Source of the DNA: Unio delphinus
Lineage: Eukaryota > Mollusca > Bivalvia > Unionida > Unionidae
DNA length: 64,000 nucleotides
Direction: 5' to 3'
NCBI GenBank assembly: GCA_029339505.1
Contig: JAQISU010000119.1
Coordinates: forward strand, 3,626,001 to 3,690,000
Positions 27,690 to 39,796 of the stretch are shown here, in pieces (the stretch's first letter is position 1; each line of letters begins with the position of its first letter). Under the pieces are notes generated by a model. The model made no database searches and was not told where the DNA came from. It saw only the letters and a list, made by a program, of their open reading frames with translations. Both the position numbers and the translations under genes were made by a program.

Positions 27690-29283
27690 CCGTAATCCTC
27701 TCACCATTCTCTTGCCCATACAAAATTTGGCCAAAAATCTTTCTCTAAAACCTTCTCAAAGTCTAAGTCATCTACCGTGACTAAAGCAGTAAAAGTGTCA
27801 TTTCCTCCTCTAACACGCCAATGCTTTAAGATCCGAGAGTCTATTATTTCTATTCCTTTATTTCTGGCGTGCTTTTTTATACAAGTTTTCATATACTCTC
27901 TCGTTCTGTCAACCGGTATCATGTACATTAGAACTTGACGTTCATAAGAGTTCCCCGCTCTTTTTTGTGGTCCGCAGTTTCTGTTAGTTGTGATGACATC
28001 GATTGTTCTGTTTCTTTTGTCCAAGTCTTCTGATGAGGTGGCTGATTTTTTTTTGAATGGTGATCTTCTTTCCCTGTCGATATTTCTTGCATTTTCCCGT
28101 GCTGAGTATTTCTGATCACGGTGATAACCACGTGCTCCATTTTTTTCAAATACTGTCAAATCTTCAGTTGAGGTACTGGGTATGATGGACAGAGTCAGAG
28201 CCACTTCTTCCCTTGAATCAGTGGATTTTAAGTGACCTCCTTTGTTCCTCTCATATAGTCCGTTTGGTCCGATAATTGTTTCCGCCGTTTTGTACGATCA
28301 AGATTACGAGCAGTTCTCACATTCACCATATTTGCTGTTTTTGCTTCAATTGAAGGTTTGCCCATACCCACTTTATCAGCTAGTGTTATTTGAGTCTGTG
28401 CCTTGCATTTCGTGGTTACATTTTCATCTTTCCATCTTTATCACATACTTTTTCTTCGAGCAGTTGATGTGAAAACAGTTGGTGACCTTTAATACTTTTC
28501 AACTGGTTATTTTTCACCCTGAGTGATATTCTCAAGGCCAGATTGTCATTAGATAACTGTTTTACCTCTTTGCGTCTTTCTAATTCTGATTGTAGTCTAG
28601 TAGAGTTAATATCTCTAGTGTGCAGTTCTTTACGTACCTTGTCAATCTCAGTTTTCAATTCATTTCTGATGTCATCTTTCATTTGTTGAATACTGCTTTG
28701 TAAAACACGTGTTAGATCTAGTATCTTATATAAATTCTCTATTGTTATGAAACTGTCATCTTTATCATTTACAATAGATGATACTGAATTGCATTTGGAG
28801 TTCTGCATCACCTGTTCGGGTTCTGATTCTGACCGCGTTGACTATTTGTTAGATCCTTTTTTTTAGATACTCGGCTCACACATGTACTGCTATCATGGAT
28901 ACCAGTGCGTGATTTCTGTCTCGACGCGAGGCTTTTCACTTCGAATAAGTTATCTCCTGCTAAGAAATGGTATATAATAAATATATCCTCAGCTAATCTT
29001 TCCTCTAGAGGAGCACTATCACATCTTACTGTCCTCTCAACTATGCGAGTCACAGTATATTACTGTTTTCAAATTTAGCCAAGGCATGTAGCGATAGCCT
29101 TATATCTTTTAAATTCTCCGCATCCAATTCAAAACACATCTTTTTAAAATCATCTCTGTCCAAAGTTCCCAATTTTGAATCGATTTGCAGGTATATATTT
29201 TTCTGGGTTGCTATCAAGTCTTCTTCTAGGTCAGACTTTTCATCACCACTGTAACGCTCATATATTTCCAGCTCGATCTCCAT
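27690..29283 (-). pseudogene. LINE ORF1 (nucleic-acid-binding chaperone-like), decayed
   Basis: Four consecutive minus-strand open pieces (29050-29283, 28808-29053, 28416-28811, 27701-28204) form an ORF1-like series directly upstream of ORF2. The 28416-28811 piece is strongly coiled-coil, with heptads around MKDDIRNELKTEIDKVRKEL. The last piece ends with a VLEKDFWPNFVWAREW-type stretch, which resembles the conserved end of LINE ORF1 proteins in marine invertebrates, just before ORF2. Overlaps of 4 bp between the first pieces (29050-29053, 28808-28811) are notable, but the reading frame changes suggest decay. There is no right-arm counterpart. Confidence 0.6.
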
Positions 29284-31360
29284 GTCCGTAGTTCATAGCA
29301 AGGTCCGTTTAAATTTGATAAATTAGTAAAAGCTTGTAATAGTTCGCTCACACTTGCATTAACTATTAGGAGTCCTATTCTGCTAAGACACTTGTAAACC
29401 GTTGTATGCTTTCTTACCTTTCTTGCATCACTTAGCTGTAACTGTTCTCACCCTTTTAATGAGACGTAATACCTGAATTAACTCAGAAATACACATTGTT
29501 ACGATACCAAGATTAATACGTATACTGTCATATTTCTGTCAACTCATAAATATGCGATTTGCTCACTAGCTACTCACTATCTACTCACTAAACACATAAT
29601 ATATAACACATATAATGATATACTTGCTTACACTAAGCTGAGTACACATTCACAATGGTATAACCTAACGAGATCACTAGCTCACAAAACTAGCTCATAA
29701 TATACATATAGCTCTTATCCACGATGCTTAACATAACTGACATACCCGCTTAACACGTTTCTAACATCTTGATCCAAAAATATCCAAATGTTAATTCAGA
29801 TCTTAAATATAGTCTGACAGTAGATGACATATCTACATAATTAGTACATATGAATCCAACATCATGTAGAGTAAGATCATATAGCTCTAGTCATTGCAAT
29901 AACAATCACCTATAGCATAAAATGAATATCATGTATATAGCACCCGTAATTTGGAAAGTAAGGGGCATTGAACGATTATATATCTATCAGTATATATCAG
30001 TTTTATGATGCCGTATTTTTCAGAATTAAACTAAATTCACATTTTCATCATATTGAACGTCATATTGCACATTTTCTGACGATTAAGACAGGTGTGTATC
30101 TTTTTCATATATAGTATATAACCATCTTACATGAGTAAACGGAGCGTCACATCACCCACTGCGTCTCTTCATCCAAGAATGTCTTTCAACATAATTCAGA
30201 TAAATCATATCTAAAAAATCAGCATTCAGTCATGAATATCATCATCAACCTCAATTAAGCATTGCGAATTTAGCCGAACTAGTAGCACTTGAGCCAACAT
30301 GTATTGACTAACTAATGATTTCAATTACTTCGGAACACAACTCCTCATACAAATCGGGATGACAATGAATATAAATAAATCACATAAGTCAGGTCAAATA
30401 TTAAACGCCACAATTAAAATTCCATCACTAAAAAAGGTGAACGCTCCATGAATACATTCATACTATCTTTAAAGAAACTCCTCACATCTTGGCATCAAAT
30501 CTGGTGATATACTTAGGACTAATAAACCCATGACTTGACTCCATGACAGCTATCTTGTAATTTTCAAGATTGAAAGGAAAACTGAAATTTCTTGAATTTT
30601 CTTGAAATGTAGATTATATAAAACTACAGTACAAGTACCATTATGTTGTCAAAGTATTCACATATCATAATTTCATCATTGGAATGAAAACACTTCTCTC
30701 TACTCTTTAAGGTCTCCAAAATTGACCAGAGCTTGTAAACATAACATCCACCTTGTCGGCCATCTTGATTGTAGTTTAGTTAAATCAACTATTACATTTG
30801 GTTCCACACTGGAAGTATTTATAGTATCACAATTGATACTCATCACGATAATTTTATATGATCGAAAAAATAAATGCATGTTCTATGTATTATTTAATGA
30901 ATTTATTGTGTTTACTTGAAATGCCAGTTATATCTGCTGGTACGTCCGTGTGCATTAATATTGGAATACGATATAGGAACGCTAATTATATATATCTAAT
31001 TTTCTGAAAGTGCTTTTCCTTTTCGTAAAATCGTAAAATAATTCCATCTACTCTGTAATTGTTCCACCTATATTAAGGGTAATGGTAGTTTAACTGGTAC
31101 AAAGTTTAGACAAAAATGGGTTATCAATCCTTAGGTCTTACGGTGTATGTTCATCAAATATGCATCTAAAGTTATAGTGCAATCTGTAAATATAGATAAT
31201 TTCTTCGTTTTATCAACTGTTTTCCATTCGTGTGTACGTTTAAATTTACTTTACATAATGTCATGAGCAAATAAAGTTTTCAATGATAAATTTCTTAAAT
31301 TTACCTCTTATTTTCAACTGAATGGATATTTTTTCGCGGGCAATATACAGCGAACGAGAT
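29284..31360. other. AT-rich non-coding DNA
   Basis: About 2 kb between the LINE 5' end and the central virus-like relic. No open frame of note and no repeat structure seen. Confidence 0.55.
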
Positions 31361-31435
31361 TGGTATGTATGTATGTATGTATGTATGTATGTATGTATGT
31401 ATGTATGTATGTATGTATGTATGTATGTATGTATC
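31361..31435. repeat. (ATGT)n microsatellite
   Basis: About 75 bp of ATGT units. Confidence 0.95.
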
Positions 31436-31606
31436 GGATATTGATTTTTAAAATATAATTGCGATATTTGCAAAACGGTATCTACATTATTATAACATCC
31501 CATGAATATAATGTAAAGGATGATACGCGCGATTAATTTGGTTTTGTCCGTATTTAAGTAAAATATCCTCTGATAGTTCTTGTTGGCCGTTTATTCTCAA
31601 GGAGAC

Positions 31607-32906
31607 TTAAGTACCACATAGTTGATCCCATAGCATATGGCTGTGTGTTTGTGAATTTAATCGCGTCTTATACTGTAACGCAGCAAATATATGCCGCGGC
31701 GCAGAACCACCTTGTTGTGATGCCATGTGCCATGTAAATATACCGTTATCAGCAGTCTCCATAATAACATTTGGTGTTGTTAGCCATGATAGCAATGATG
31801 TACTACCTCTATCCATAAATGATAGTAATTTATCCTCTGTGGTGATTGATGGAGTCATGACTTGCTTGCACAATGAAAGTTTTGTTATATTTACTTTACC
31901 ATTAGCAACACCAGCATCTTGCCAGGTTGCATCATTATGATCACATTTTTGAACGAGGACTACTGTATGTTTCGCACCAAAGATAACCCTTCTAACTTTT
32001 CTGCAAAATCCCATTATCAGCAACATTTCTCCGTTGTCTTATAATATGCTGATTATAATCAGCATTATTAGTAATATCCTTAGCGAAAATCATAGATGGT
32101 CTAGCCGATCTTGTATAATCATCATAATATCTTGCGAAACCCGCTATTGTTGTGGCAAAATAAACATCATGCTCTACAGATTCAGTCTCTCTTTCATATA
32201 TTTAGCATTACTAAATAATGCCATAATAACATTATTGACAAAACCAACTGGCGAATTTGCGTCATATGGCGTATTATCCGAAAATTTTGTTGCAAGTTCT
32301 CCTTCTACTCGATAAATGTTGCAGCGGGTAGAAAGTATTTGCTTGTATCTTGAACCTGAAGTTAGATTGTTGATAGACTATTTGGTTGTATTGCGTTATA
32401 AGAATATAATTGATAATCGCGTACAGAAGCATTGTTTAGAACTGGGGCATCTATATCCAAGGCAAAATCGGGCGAAGATTTGAACATTTTATTATATATT
32501 TCTCGATCCAAATCACGATTTGAAACCACTTCCAGCTATCATATTTGCAGTATTATTCTCCTGAGCATCAAATCCTTCATTTATTCGCTCTGCTTTTTTT
32601 TGGATCCACTGCTCTGTTTATTGTTTTGCTTAAACTCGCAGCCATAATCTCCGTGAATGGTAATTTTCCCAATGGTGGCTTTTTCGTCGTTAAATCAGTG
32701 TGATTAGCGTTTCCTTGGCCGCGGAAAATGCTTTAACAGCATCATCACTAAGAGCACTAATACCCTTATCAAGAATACCATCAATAGCTTTCATCGATAA
32801 TTGTTTTTGCGATTGGTGCTATTTTTTTAACCATCCTTGCAAAAAACCCTTAAACAACATCACCGAGACCATCTCCATAACACACTTTATACATAGACAA
32901 TCGTGA
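31607..32906 (-). pseudogene. Probable double-jelly-roll capsid-like gene of a Polinton/MELD-virus-like element, decayed
   Basis: The open piece 31607-32026 (139 residues) contains MGFCRKVRRVIFGAKHTVVLVQKC, a central hydrophilic strand-rich part and SLLSWLTTPN...TWHMASQQGG. This pattern recalls capsid-like proteins that occur in polymerase-B-bearing elements of Hydra and arthropods. Upstream, in other frames to about 32906, short coding traces follow: a Gly-rich N-terminal stretch of minor-capsid type, and a segment with a VGFVNN-like phrase. I see at least four frame changes or stops. No similarity search could be run, so the capsid assignment is inference from remembered sequence patterns. 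The SF1 helicase relic downstream on the same strand supports a viral or virus-like element. Confidence 0.35.
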
Positions 32907-33299
32907 ATTTACTATGTAAGTCATACTTGGCTTATAGTGTTTGTATTGTATGATCATTTTATATAATTGTTATTCATCTAATCGCAATGATAAAGTCATT
33001 CGTGATAAATCACTATTGACAATTAGTCACAAATGACATTTAGTTACTATGGTAATCATCAACAAGTTCATCGATAAATTCTTGATATACACCAATATCC
33101 ATAATACCATATAGTCGTCGGTAGATATTAGCGGCTTCATTAAGTATTTCAGGTGAGTTATTTCCGGCTCTTTAATCTCCCATGAGAATTTTCTAATCGT
33201 GCTATGTCGGAGAAAATATTATTATTACAGGGAACATAGTCATTCCATGGGTTCTAAATGGAGTTACACTCTGAGAAAATCCCTTACTGGTAGTGCCAG

Positions 33300-34780
33300 T
33301 TGCACCTTGTGCATCATCATATTATATTTGTAGAGATTATAATGCTCTATTAATTATTTCTAAATCATCATCTGGTATTTCTTCTTGTTGAGGTGAAAAA
33401 GATTTTTGCTTTGAAGATTCTTGTCGCTTTCTTTGTGATTTTCATTGTTTTAATTCTTCTTCTCGCTGTCTTTGTTCTTATCTTCGTTGTTTTTGTTTCT
33501 CCATTTTTGTATCGTCGTAATTCTACTTTTCGTTGTGTATGTTCTTGTTTTAGTTGTTCTTTTGCTGTTTCATTGTGATTATATACTTTTTTCCACCTCA
33601 TCAATATATAAGGTATATCTTGGATCCTCATTATCAATTATATTTATGGTAGTTTTAATTTGATAAAGTACATCAGCCCAATGGCGCGCATCTCTGATAT
33701 ATATTTTATGTCCTGGTTTGAACCTTTAATTTTTATCGTAATATCCAGTAGCAGAAAAATTAATTTTTTTTGACCACTCTTATCGATATATGGCAAAGGC
33801 TCTTCGGTAAATTTATTTCGTAATTCTTTGATTATTTCTTCATCTGTTTTTTTTTTCGGACCGGATTGACATTTTGCTGGACAATGAATATTTTGTAAAA
33901 GCTCTTATGTTTGTTTAGTTTCTTTGCGATTATTTCAAGTTTAGGAAGTTTCTTGTCCTTTTCCGTATATATCCTCTTTAGTAGCTGTAGTCACAGGTTC
34001 GAATATGTGCTCAGCACCTATTGCAAAATCATCTTGAGGTTCCTGTCGAGATTGTAATTTATTTCTAACAGATTCTCTCAAAGGGATAATTCTTTTTATT
34101 GCTTGTAACCGCTCTCGATCCATTCTAGTTGTCAACGACTCTGCTACCAATATTGTTATATGATATGATTTGATTGTAGCAGGTAACGACTCCAAGACAA
34201 CAAAGGCAATTTCTGTTTCTTCGCTTTTGCAATAGAAAAGGATTTTCATAGTGATTTTATCACCGAAAAGATCTTCACAGTCTTTTACTTCCGTGTTACG
34301 CAGCGCAAAAAATTAACATATCTAATTGCATTAATATTACCTGGAATGTATTCAAAAACTTCCTAGTAGTGTTTTGCTCTGTTTGTTTTCAAGCTTACCT
34401 TTAGCGTGCTACTATATTTTGTTTTTAAGTTCATGGCAGTGTGTTGCTGAGTTTAATGTGCTTTTTAATGTCTTCATTTCTGCAAGTTACTGTTTTTTAA
34501 CTTCATATTGCCTACTGAAGTCAGCTCTGACGTTTTCGTCTGCGGTAAATAGTGGAATGAATTTAGTTACATAGCTGTTATATGCTAATGATTCGTTAAC
34601 GGCCTGCTGCATTTTTTTTAATCAACCTGTACGGGGCGGGAATATTTATCTGTTATTTAGCTCTATATCTTCGAGATCTTGAAAATCATTTAAAATCTGA
34701 TTCCAATCTGTTTTATTCCCTCGGACGAGATTTAGTAACTCACTTGAAACTTGTAATTGATATGATCAAGTGATTTGACT
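33300..34780 (-). pseudogene. Frame-broken gene of the central virus-like element, function unknown
   Basis: Coding traces in three minus frames: an N-terminal acidic/charged part near 34760-34500; an open piece at 33941-34249 (GDKIT-type start, then LLARM...RLQAIKRIIPLRESVRNKL-like charged helix); a stretch around 33750-33850 with a DEEIIKELRNKFTEEPLPYID phrase; and a basic, coiled-coil tail at 33368-33637 rich in Lys, Arg and Gln. The sequence between ORF pieces keeps codon-like structure, so this was one gene of about 450-490 codons. The family is not identified. It lies between the helicase and the capsid-like relics on the same strand. Confidence 0.4.
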
Positions 34781-35449
34781 CAAAAGATAAGGTTTTTTTT
34801 CTAAACCAATCACACGTGTATGAACTGAATGAAACGTCCATTAGACGTAGTAACGTGAGATCATTTTATCTTCGTTTAATACATGCATTTTTCATAAGCG
34901 TACGTGGCAGTCAAATGTAAACAAAACGTTAAAAAAGTGAATGAGCGAAGGTAATACATAATACCTTAACATATCGGATTCACAAGTAGCCACGAATATT
35001 GATTTCGGCACGATTGTATTATTCCAGGTAGAGTTACATGTACTGTACAATTCGATAAGCATCAGCAGATAAAACTAATGGTGTATCTATGTAACGACTC
35101 TGAATAAAACTATTTCCAGAATACAGTTTATCCGGTAACACGGACATTTGTCACACACATTCGAATAGTTAGATGGGTATTAAGATCGGTGGTTAACGCT
35201 TATGTCATAATATAGTTGTTGCTTTAAAATAATATAATTCATCAATGAAAATATCTTGCAATTTTGACATTAGATCATGTAAAATTCATCTGCTGGTAAG
35301 TGGTTTGAATGGAAAAATGTCTGATGCAGTATTGATGTAACGTAAGCACTTACCTAAATGATATTTACCCTGGCTTATGCTCAACACTTCAGAAAATGCC
35401 AACAAGTCCTCTCAAGATCACCATCTATTCTTTATATCAGTGACACTGG

Positions 35450-35701
35450 CTATATATAGTCAAATAATGATGTCACTAAGCTGTGATGTTGTGTAGCTTA
35501 GATCAGGTAAATCGGTCTTGACACCAGCCTATCCGAGATCGAACGCGTTAGATTTTTGTTTAATATTACATAACTTCTCAGACATGCGGACACACTGTAA
35601 ACTCACTAGCTATATACATATAGCTATATCTAGCCAAACAACAACGTCACGAAACTGTGAAGTCGTGTAACCTAGGTCAGGAAAATCAGTCTTGACACAA
35701 G

Positions 35702-35712
<11 letters not shown>
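35450..35712. repeat. Duplicated 88-bp segment, period 174 bp
   Basis: CTATATATAGTCAAATAATG... at 35450 recurs as CTATATCTAGCCAAACAACA... at 35624. Both continue through GTCTTGACAC.AGCCTAT. Confidence 0.8.
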
Positions 35713-35751
<39 letters not shown>

Positions 35752-37302
35752 CTATCTCTGTTTCTCTCTCACTCTCTCTCTGTCTCTGTCTCTGTCTCTG
35801 TCTCTCCCTCTCTCTCTCTCTGTATGTATGTATATCATAACATTATTCTAAAACGCACTACCTTTAACAACTGAAAATTACATTATATTAACACGTACAC
35901 TTTTTATTTCTTCATCATGTACGTTAGGTGCACTTTTGTGTGTCATTTTGTTTTAATTGTAGATACTGCTGAAGGCTGTATGGGCTTCGTTTATATGATT
36001 GCAATCTGTAATTTAATCGATTTAATCGGACACTTGATGAGCGCTTATTTAGATATCAATACGCGAAGGAATATATTCAGGACAAACGATCTCGTTAATG
36101 GGTCGAGAGATTACCAGGTGTGATAGATGCGCTAAATAACGAAATTACTCGAACAATTAATACGAAACTTGTTATGGCGATCAAACAATTTATATACCTG
36201 TACAAAAACCACAAAATGTTTTTTTTTCAAAACAACGAATTCTCGGCAATGTCACTGTAAGATATTTGTACGAGGCGGGTGAAGTTGAAAGCAGTAACAA
36301 ACTGATCCTAATTGGATTGTCAAGGCACATAAAATATCTAACATATCCATATCCACAGGTAGACCCGCAATCTATAGATTAGATAAAAACTGCTCCTCAG
36401 CGTGGATTTAGACGTAAACAATTACAAGTGATACCCTATGATTCTCAATTCCGCCGCGTGGTTTTAAATAGCACCTCTGCGTTGTAACAGAATTGTTACC
36501 GAGTGGATGGTGGATTAAATGAACAAATCAAACACAATGTGAAAGATGATGTAAATTTATGAAATAAATTATTAATGAAAAATAATGATGTATCAACACA
36601 ATAACTCATGCGTTCAACCCACAATCACACTTCACAACCATACACAATTTGAAATTAAAATTAAATATTAATTCAAAATGAACAGAGATCAAAGGAACCT
36701 CCTGGACTGCACACATGTTTCAAAAATAAAAATGGAACCTTTACAAAATTTATATTATCGCACGTATAAATTGCGATAACAAGTACAAACATCTATATGT
36801 ATTAAGTCAAGTTTCTAACTGTTCTTGAGATTCATGTAATTCCTTGGAATACTACCGGGATTCAGAGTATCTCCGTGTAAATATATCAATGCATTAAAGT
36901 GTAACCACAATTGAAACACACACATGCGTCTCGACCCTGTACAACCGTACGAATCACCAACTGTTGAATCGCCGCACAGCTTCTCTGGATACCTAGGGTT
37001 GACCCAATACTTTTATCTGCCGCTTGCTCTTTACGGATCCACTACAGTTATACGTCACACTAACGTACAGACAGCATACAGCACCTATTAGAACAACCAG
37101 TCCCAAACACCTAGATGCTACCCCGGATGTTTACACCTCTAAACAGCTCCGGACACTCGGACATTTAGACTTCTAGATAGTTCTGGATATTTACACATCT
37201 CGACAGATATCCTCAGATATCATGACCTCCTGTTCACGCCTGATACAAACGTAGATGGACAGACAGTCTGACAGACAGACAGTCAGACACCTCAATTTGA
37301 TC

Positions 37303-37430
37303 ACACAATCAAATGGCACAATCAAACAGCACACTCACGGCACAATCACGGTACAATCAAACATCACTATCACGAAACAATCACAGCACAATCAAACTGC
37401 ACAATCACGGCACAATCACGGCACAGTCAA
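37303..37430. repeat. Degenerate 12-bp tandem array (CACAATCA-type)
   Basis: Repeated GGCACAATCA, GCACAATCAAAC and CACAATCACGG phrases about 12 bp apart, preceded by a GACAGACAGACAG stretch at about 37256-37285. Confidence 0.85.
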
Positions 37431-38101
37431 CTACAATAAAGAAACCAAACTAATAATAGTTGTTTCCAAAACAATCTAAAATTTAGATGACGCTATTGCA
37501 TTTAAAGTTTAATAGTGACTAGTAATTCCAAATATTCAACGGTTTAAATCTGCATTGTAATAATGGCATCATTGCATGAAATGATAAACTGGATAAAATT
37601 CACAATAGAACGAAATATAAATTTAACACTCACCCCTTTGGCTGGAGAAAAAAAGACTAGCTATCTCACCTTTGACAAGATTATTTTGACTCGTAATCTT
37701 TTTAGAAATGTTCTGCCTTATATCTTCCCAAAAATGTAAGCAGAATTCAGGGCAAAATTCCCGTGCACCGCGTGATTATATTGTTCCTGACTTCAAGTGA
37801 TTTGTAGCCAGGTACATGTAAGTCGCCACACGTCGCTTGCCTTGAAAAACATTTATTCACCCCAGGTAACGCATGTACGACAAAACAAAGATGGTGAAAT
37901 TTGTTTCTATCCAAGAAGAAATAAAATTCATTTTTCGCCTAAATATGTGACATGCGTCTCAAGACATGGCAATATCACATTATACCTGGTATGAGCACGA
38001 AAATTATCTTTTCTACCCACGAGGATCTTCACCCGAATACTGCCAACGCCTTATACTATTACAGCCCGCGCAGTGATTATTCTGGTGTTGTTTCAGCATA
38101 A

Positions 38102-39785
38102 TTACAAATTCAGTATCAATATCAAATTCTCCATTATTTTTTTTGTATCCTGTTGTTTATAACCAACTAGTTTTGTTCTGATTTTATCATTGCTGACAAT
38201 GTCACTGATTTTGGTGTCATTCGCATCTAAAACAACTCTTCGAAGTTGATTTATTCTTCGTACTCTGAATACTGCGAAATAAACTAAATTCGACCACTCG
38301 ATTCGATCATCTAGGATCCAATCAATCGTATCGGATATAGTGAATCCCTGCGAAAAATGTATCGTCGCTGAGTATCCTAGTGTCCATGGAGATTTATCAG
38401 CGCGCAATGCATCTTCGACATACTAATATGAACCGGCACAATATCATTTAACACGAGATTCTGCTTGTCAGTCTCTACTGGAATATCAACTTCGATATTC
38501 TGTATTTGTGTATTCGTAGGCCTATACCACAACGGCACTGAACGTGTTGAGAATATTTCTTTGAGCCTTTCAAGTAATGTCATCTGAAGTGTGTCTCTGA
38601 TTATCTTTGTACATGCAACTAAGATATCGTTTGGTGATAGGTGCGCTTCCCAAAAAATCATTTAATGGGGTTTCTGAAATTATTTCACGCTCTATTTCAC
38701 ACTATTGTTTTATCAGGTTGTAAACTGATTAATTTCTTGTATTCACATAAATCTTTATAATGAGATCTATGATCACTGTTAATTTCTTCATAATGATCTA
38801 TAAAATTCTTAAGCCAATCATGCGGAGACAAACTGACAAATGATGGTGATTGAACTTGATCGCAACATATTATCACAGCTGGGTTTTTTTTGGTAACAAC
38901 CACCCGATAAACAATTTTAATATCTCTAACGACACTGTGCATATCTTATCCCAAATAATAATTTCAGGAAAATATTTCTTGCCCATTCGATCAGGAGTCC
39001 ATGCTACACCTTTCCATTTAAAGAATCTGTGATGATAAGTGCAAGCATTAACTCCTTGCTGTTTTATCTCTCTTGCAAGTCTGTGTGTTGGTGTTAACAC
39101 AATCATGTTTGATATTCCTCGAAATAATTCGATAACACGAATCCTTCCCTGTCCCGCCACATCCATGTAAGTAACCGGTTTTATATTTCCATATTGGATG
39201 GGATAACGAATAAGCTTTCGATAGTTATAATATCTGATTAATTTGTATGTAATTGTTTTCAATCGTAACATCTGCTGATTTAGAATAATCGTGCAACATT
39301 TCATTTTTATTCTCCATCATCCCCAACACTCGTCGGAATTTGTAAATTAAACCACTGCTTTGCTATGTTTGAAATCTCTATAAAATGAATCAGTGGCAAC
39401 TATAACCACAAATTCAGGAAATCTATTTATCATTGAATGCAAATTGATATAACCATAAGCCAGTATAGGCGATGTGTGTATTGGGAACAATCTCCATTTA
39501 CGTAAGTTACAATTGTACTTAATTTTGTTCCATCGGACAAGAAAGCATCTGTACGATTGACATATATACCTCTAGATGTTGCATCCGTGATTTTAAAATC
39601 GTATTCAGCATCATCTAGAAATAATCGTGAATAATGTCGCTTGTGACCATGTGCTTCACCCTGGGTGAATTTACCAATTATTCTTCTACCGAAATCCTTT
39701 GCGTATTTATTTCGAACTTCAAAGATCTCCTTGTATGCTTAATCAATATTTTCTTCGTCGATGGAAGGAAATTTTTCTTAGTAAT
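38102..39785 (-). pseudogene. Superfamily 1 DNA helicase relic (viral/Polinton-like)
   Basis: Read on the minus strand, helicase motifs appear in the expected order across three frames. They are a degenerate Walker A (AGQGRIRV, lysine lost) with motif Ia (VLTPTHRLA) in the 38873-39304 piece, and a Walker B with Asp kept but Glu changed (IIWDKI). Motif III follows as CCDQVQSPS in the 38697-38942 piece, then motif V (IHFSQGFTI) and motif VI (VYFAVFRVRR) in the 38102-38407 piece. The order and text resemble replicative SF1 helicases of mobile DNA elements and large DNA viruses. Upstream (39418-39785) another coding stretch is readable with HKRHYSRLFLDDAEYDF, possibly the N-terminal domain of the same protein. 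Changed catalytic residues and at least three frame breaks mean it is inactive. Confidence 0.7.
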
Positions 39786-39796
39786 CGTTAATTATA

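Larger units (their letters stand above)
34781..38101. other. AT-rich DNA with several simple repeats, no gene recognised
   Basis: Contains the duplicated 88-bp segment at 35450-35712, an (AT)n at about 35706-35746, a CT/CTGT-rich tract at 35757-35825 and a CACAATCA-type array at 37303-37430. If the central relic is a single element, about 3.3 kb of it has been replaced or decayed beyond recognition here. Confidence 0.5.
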
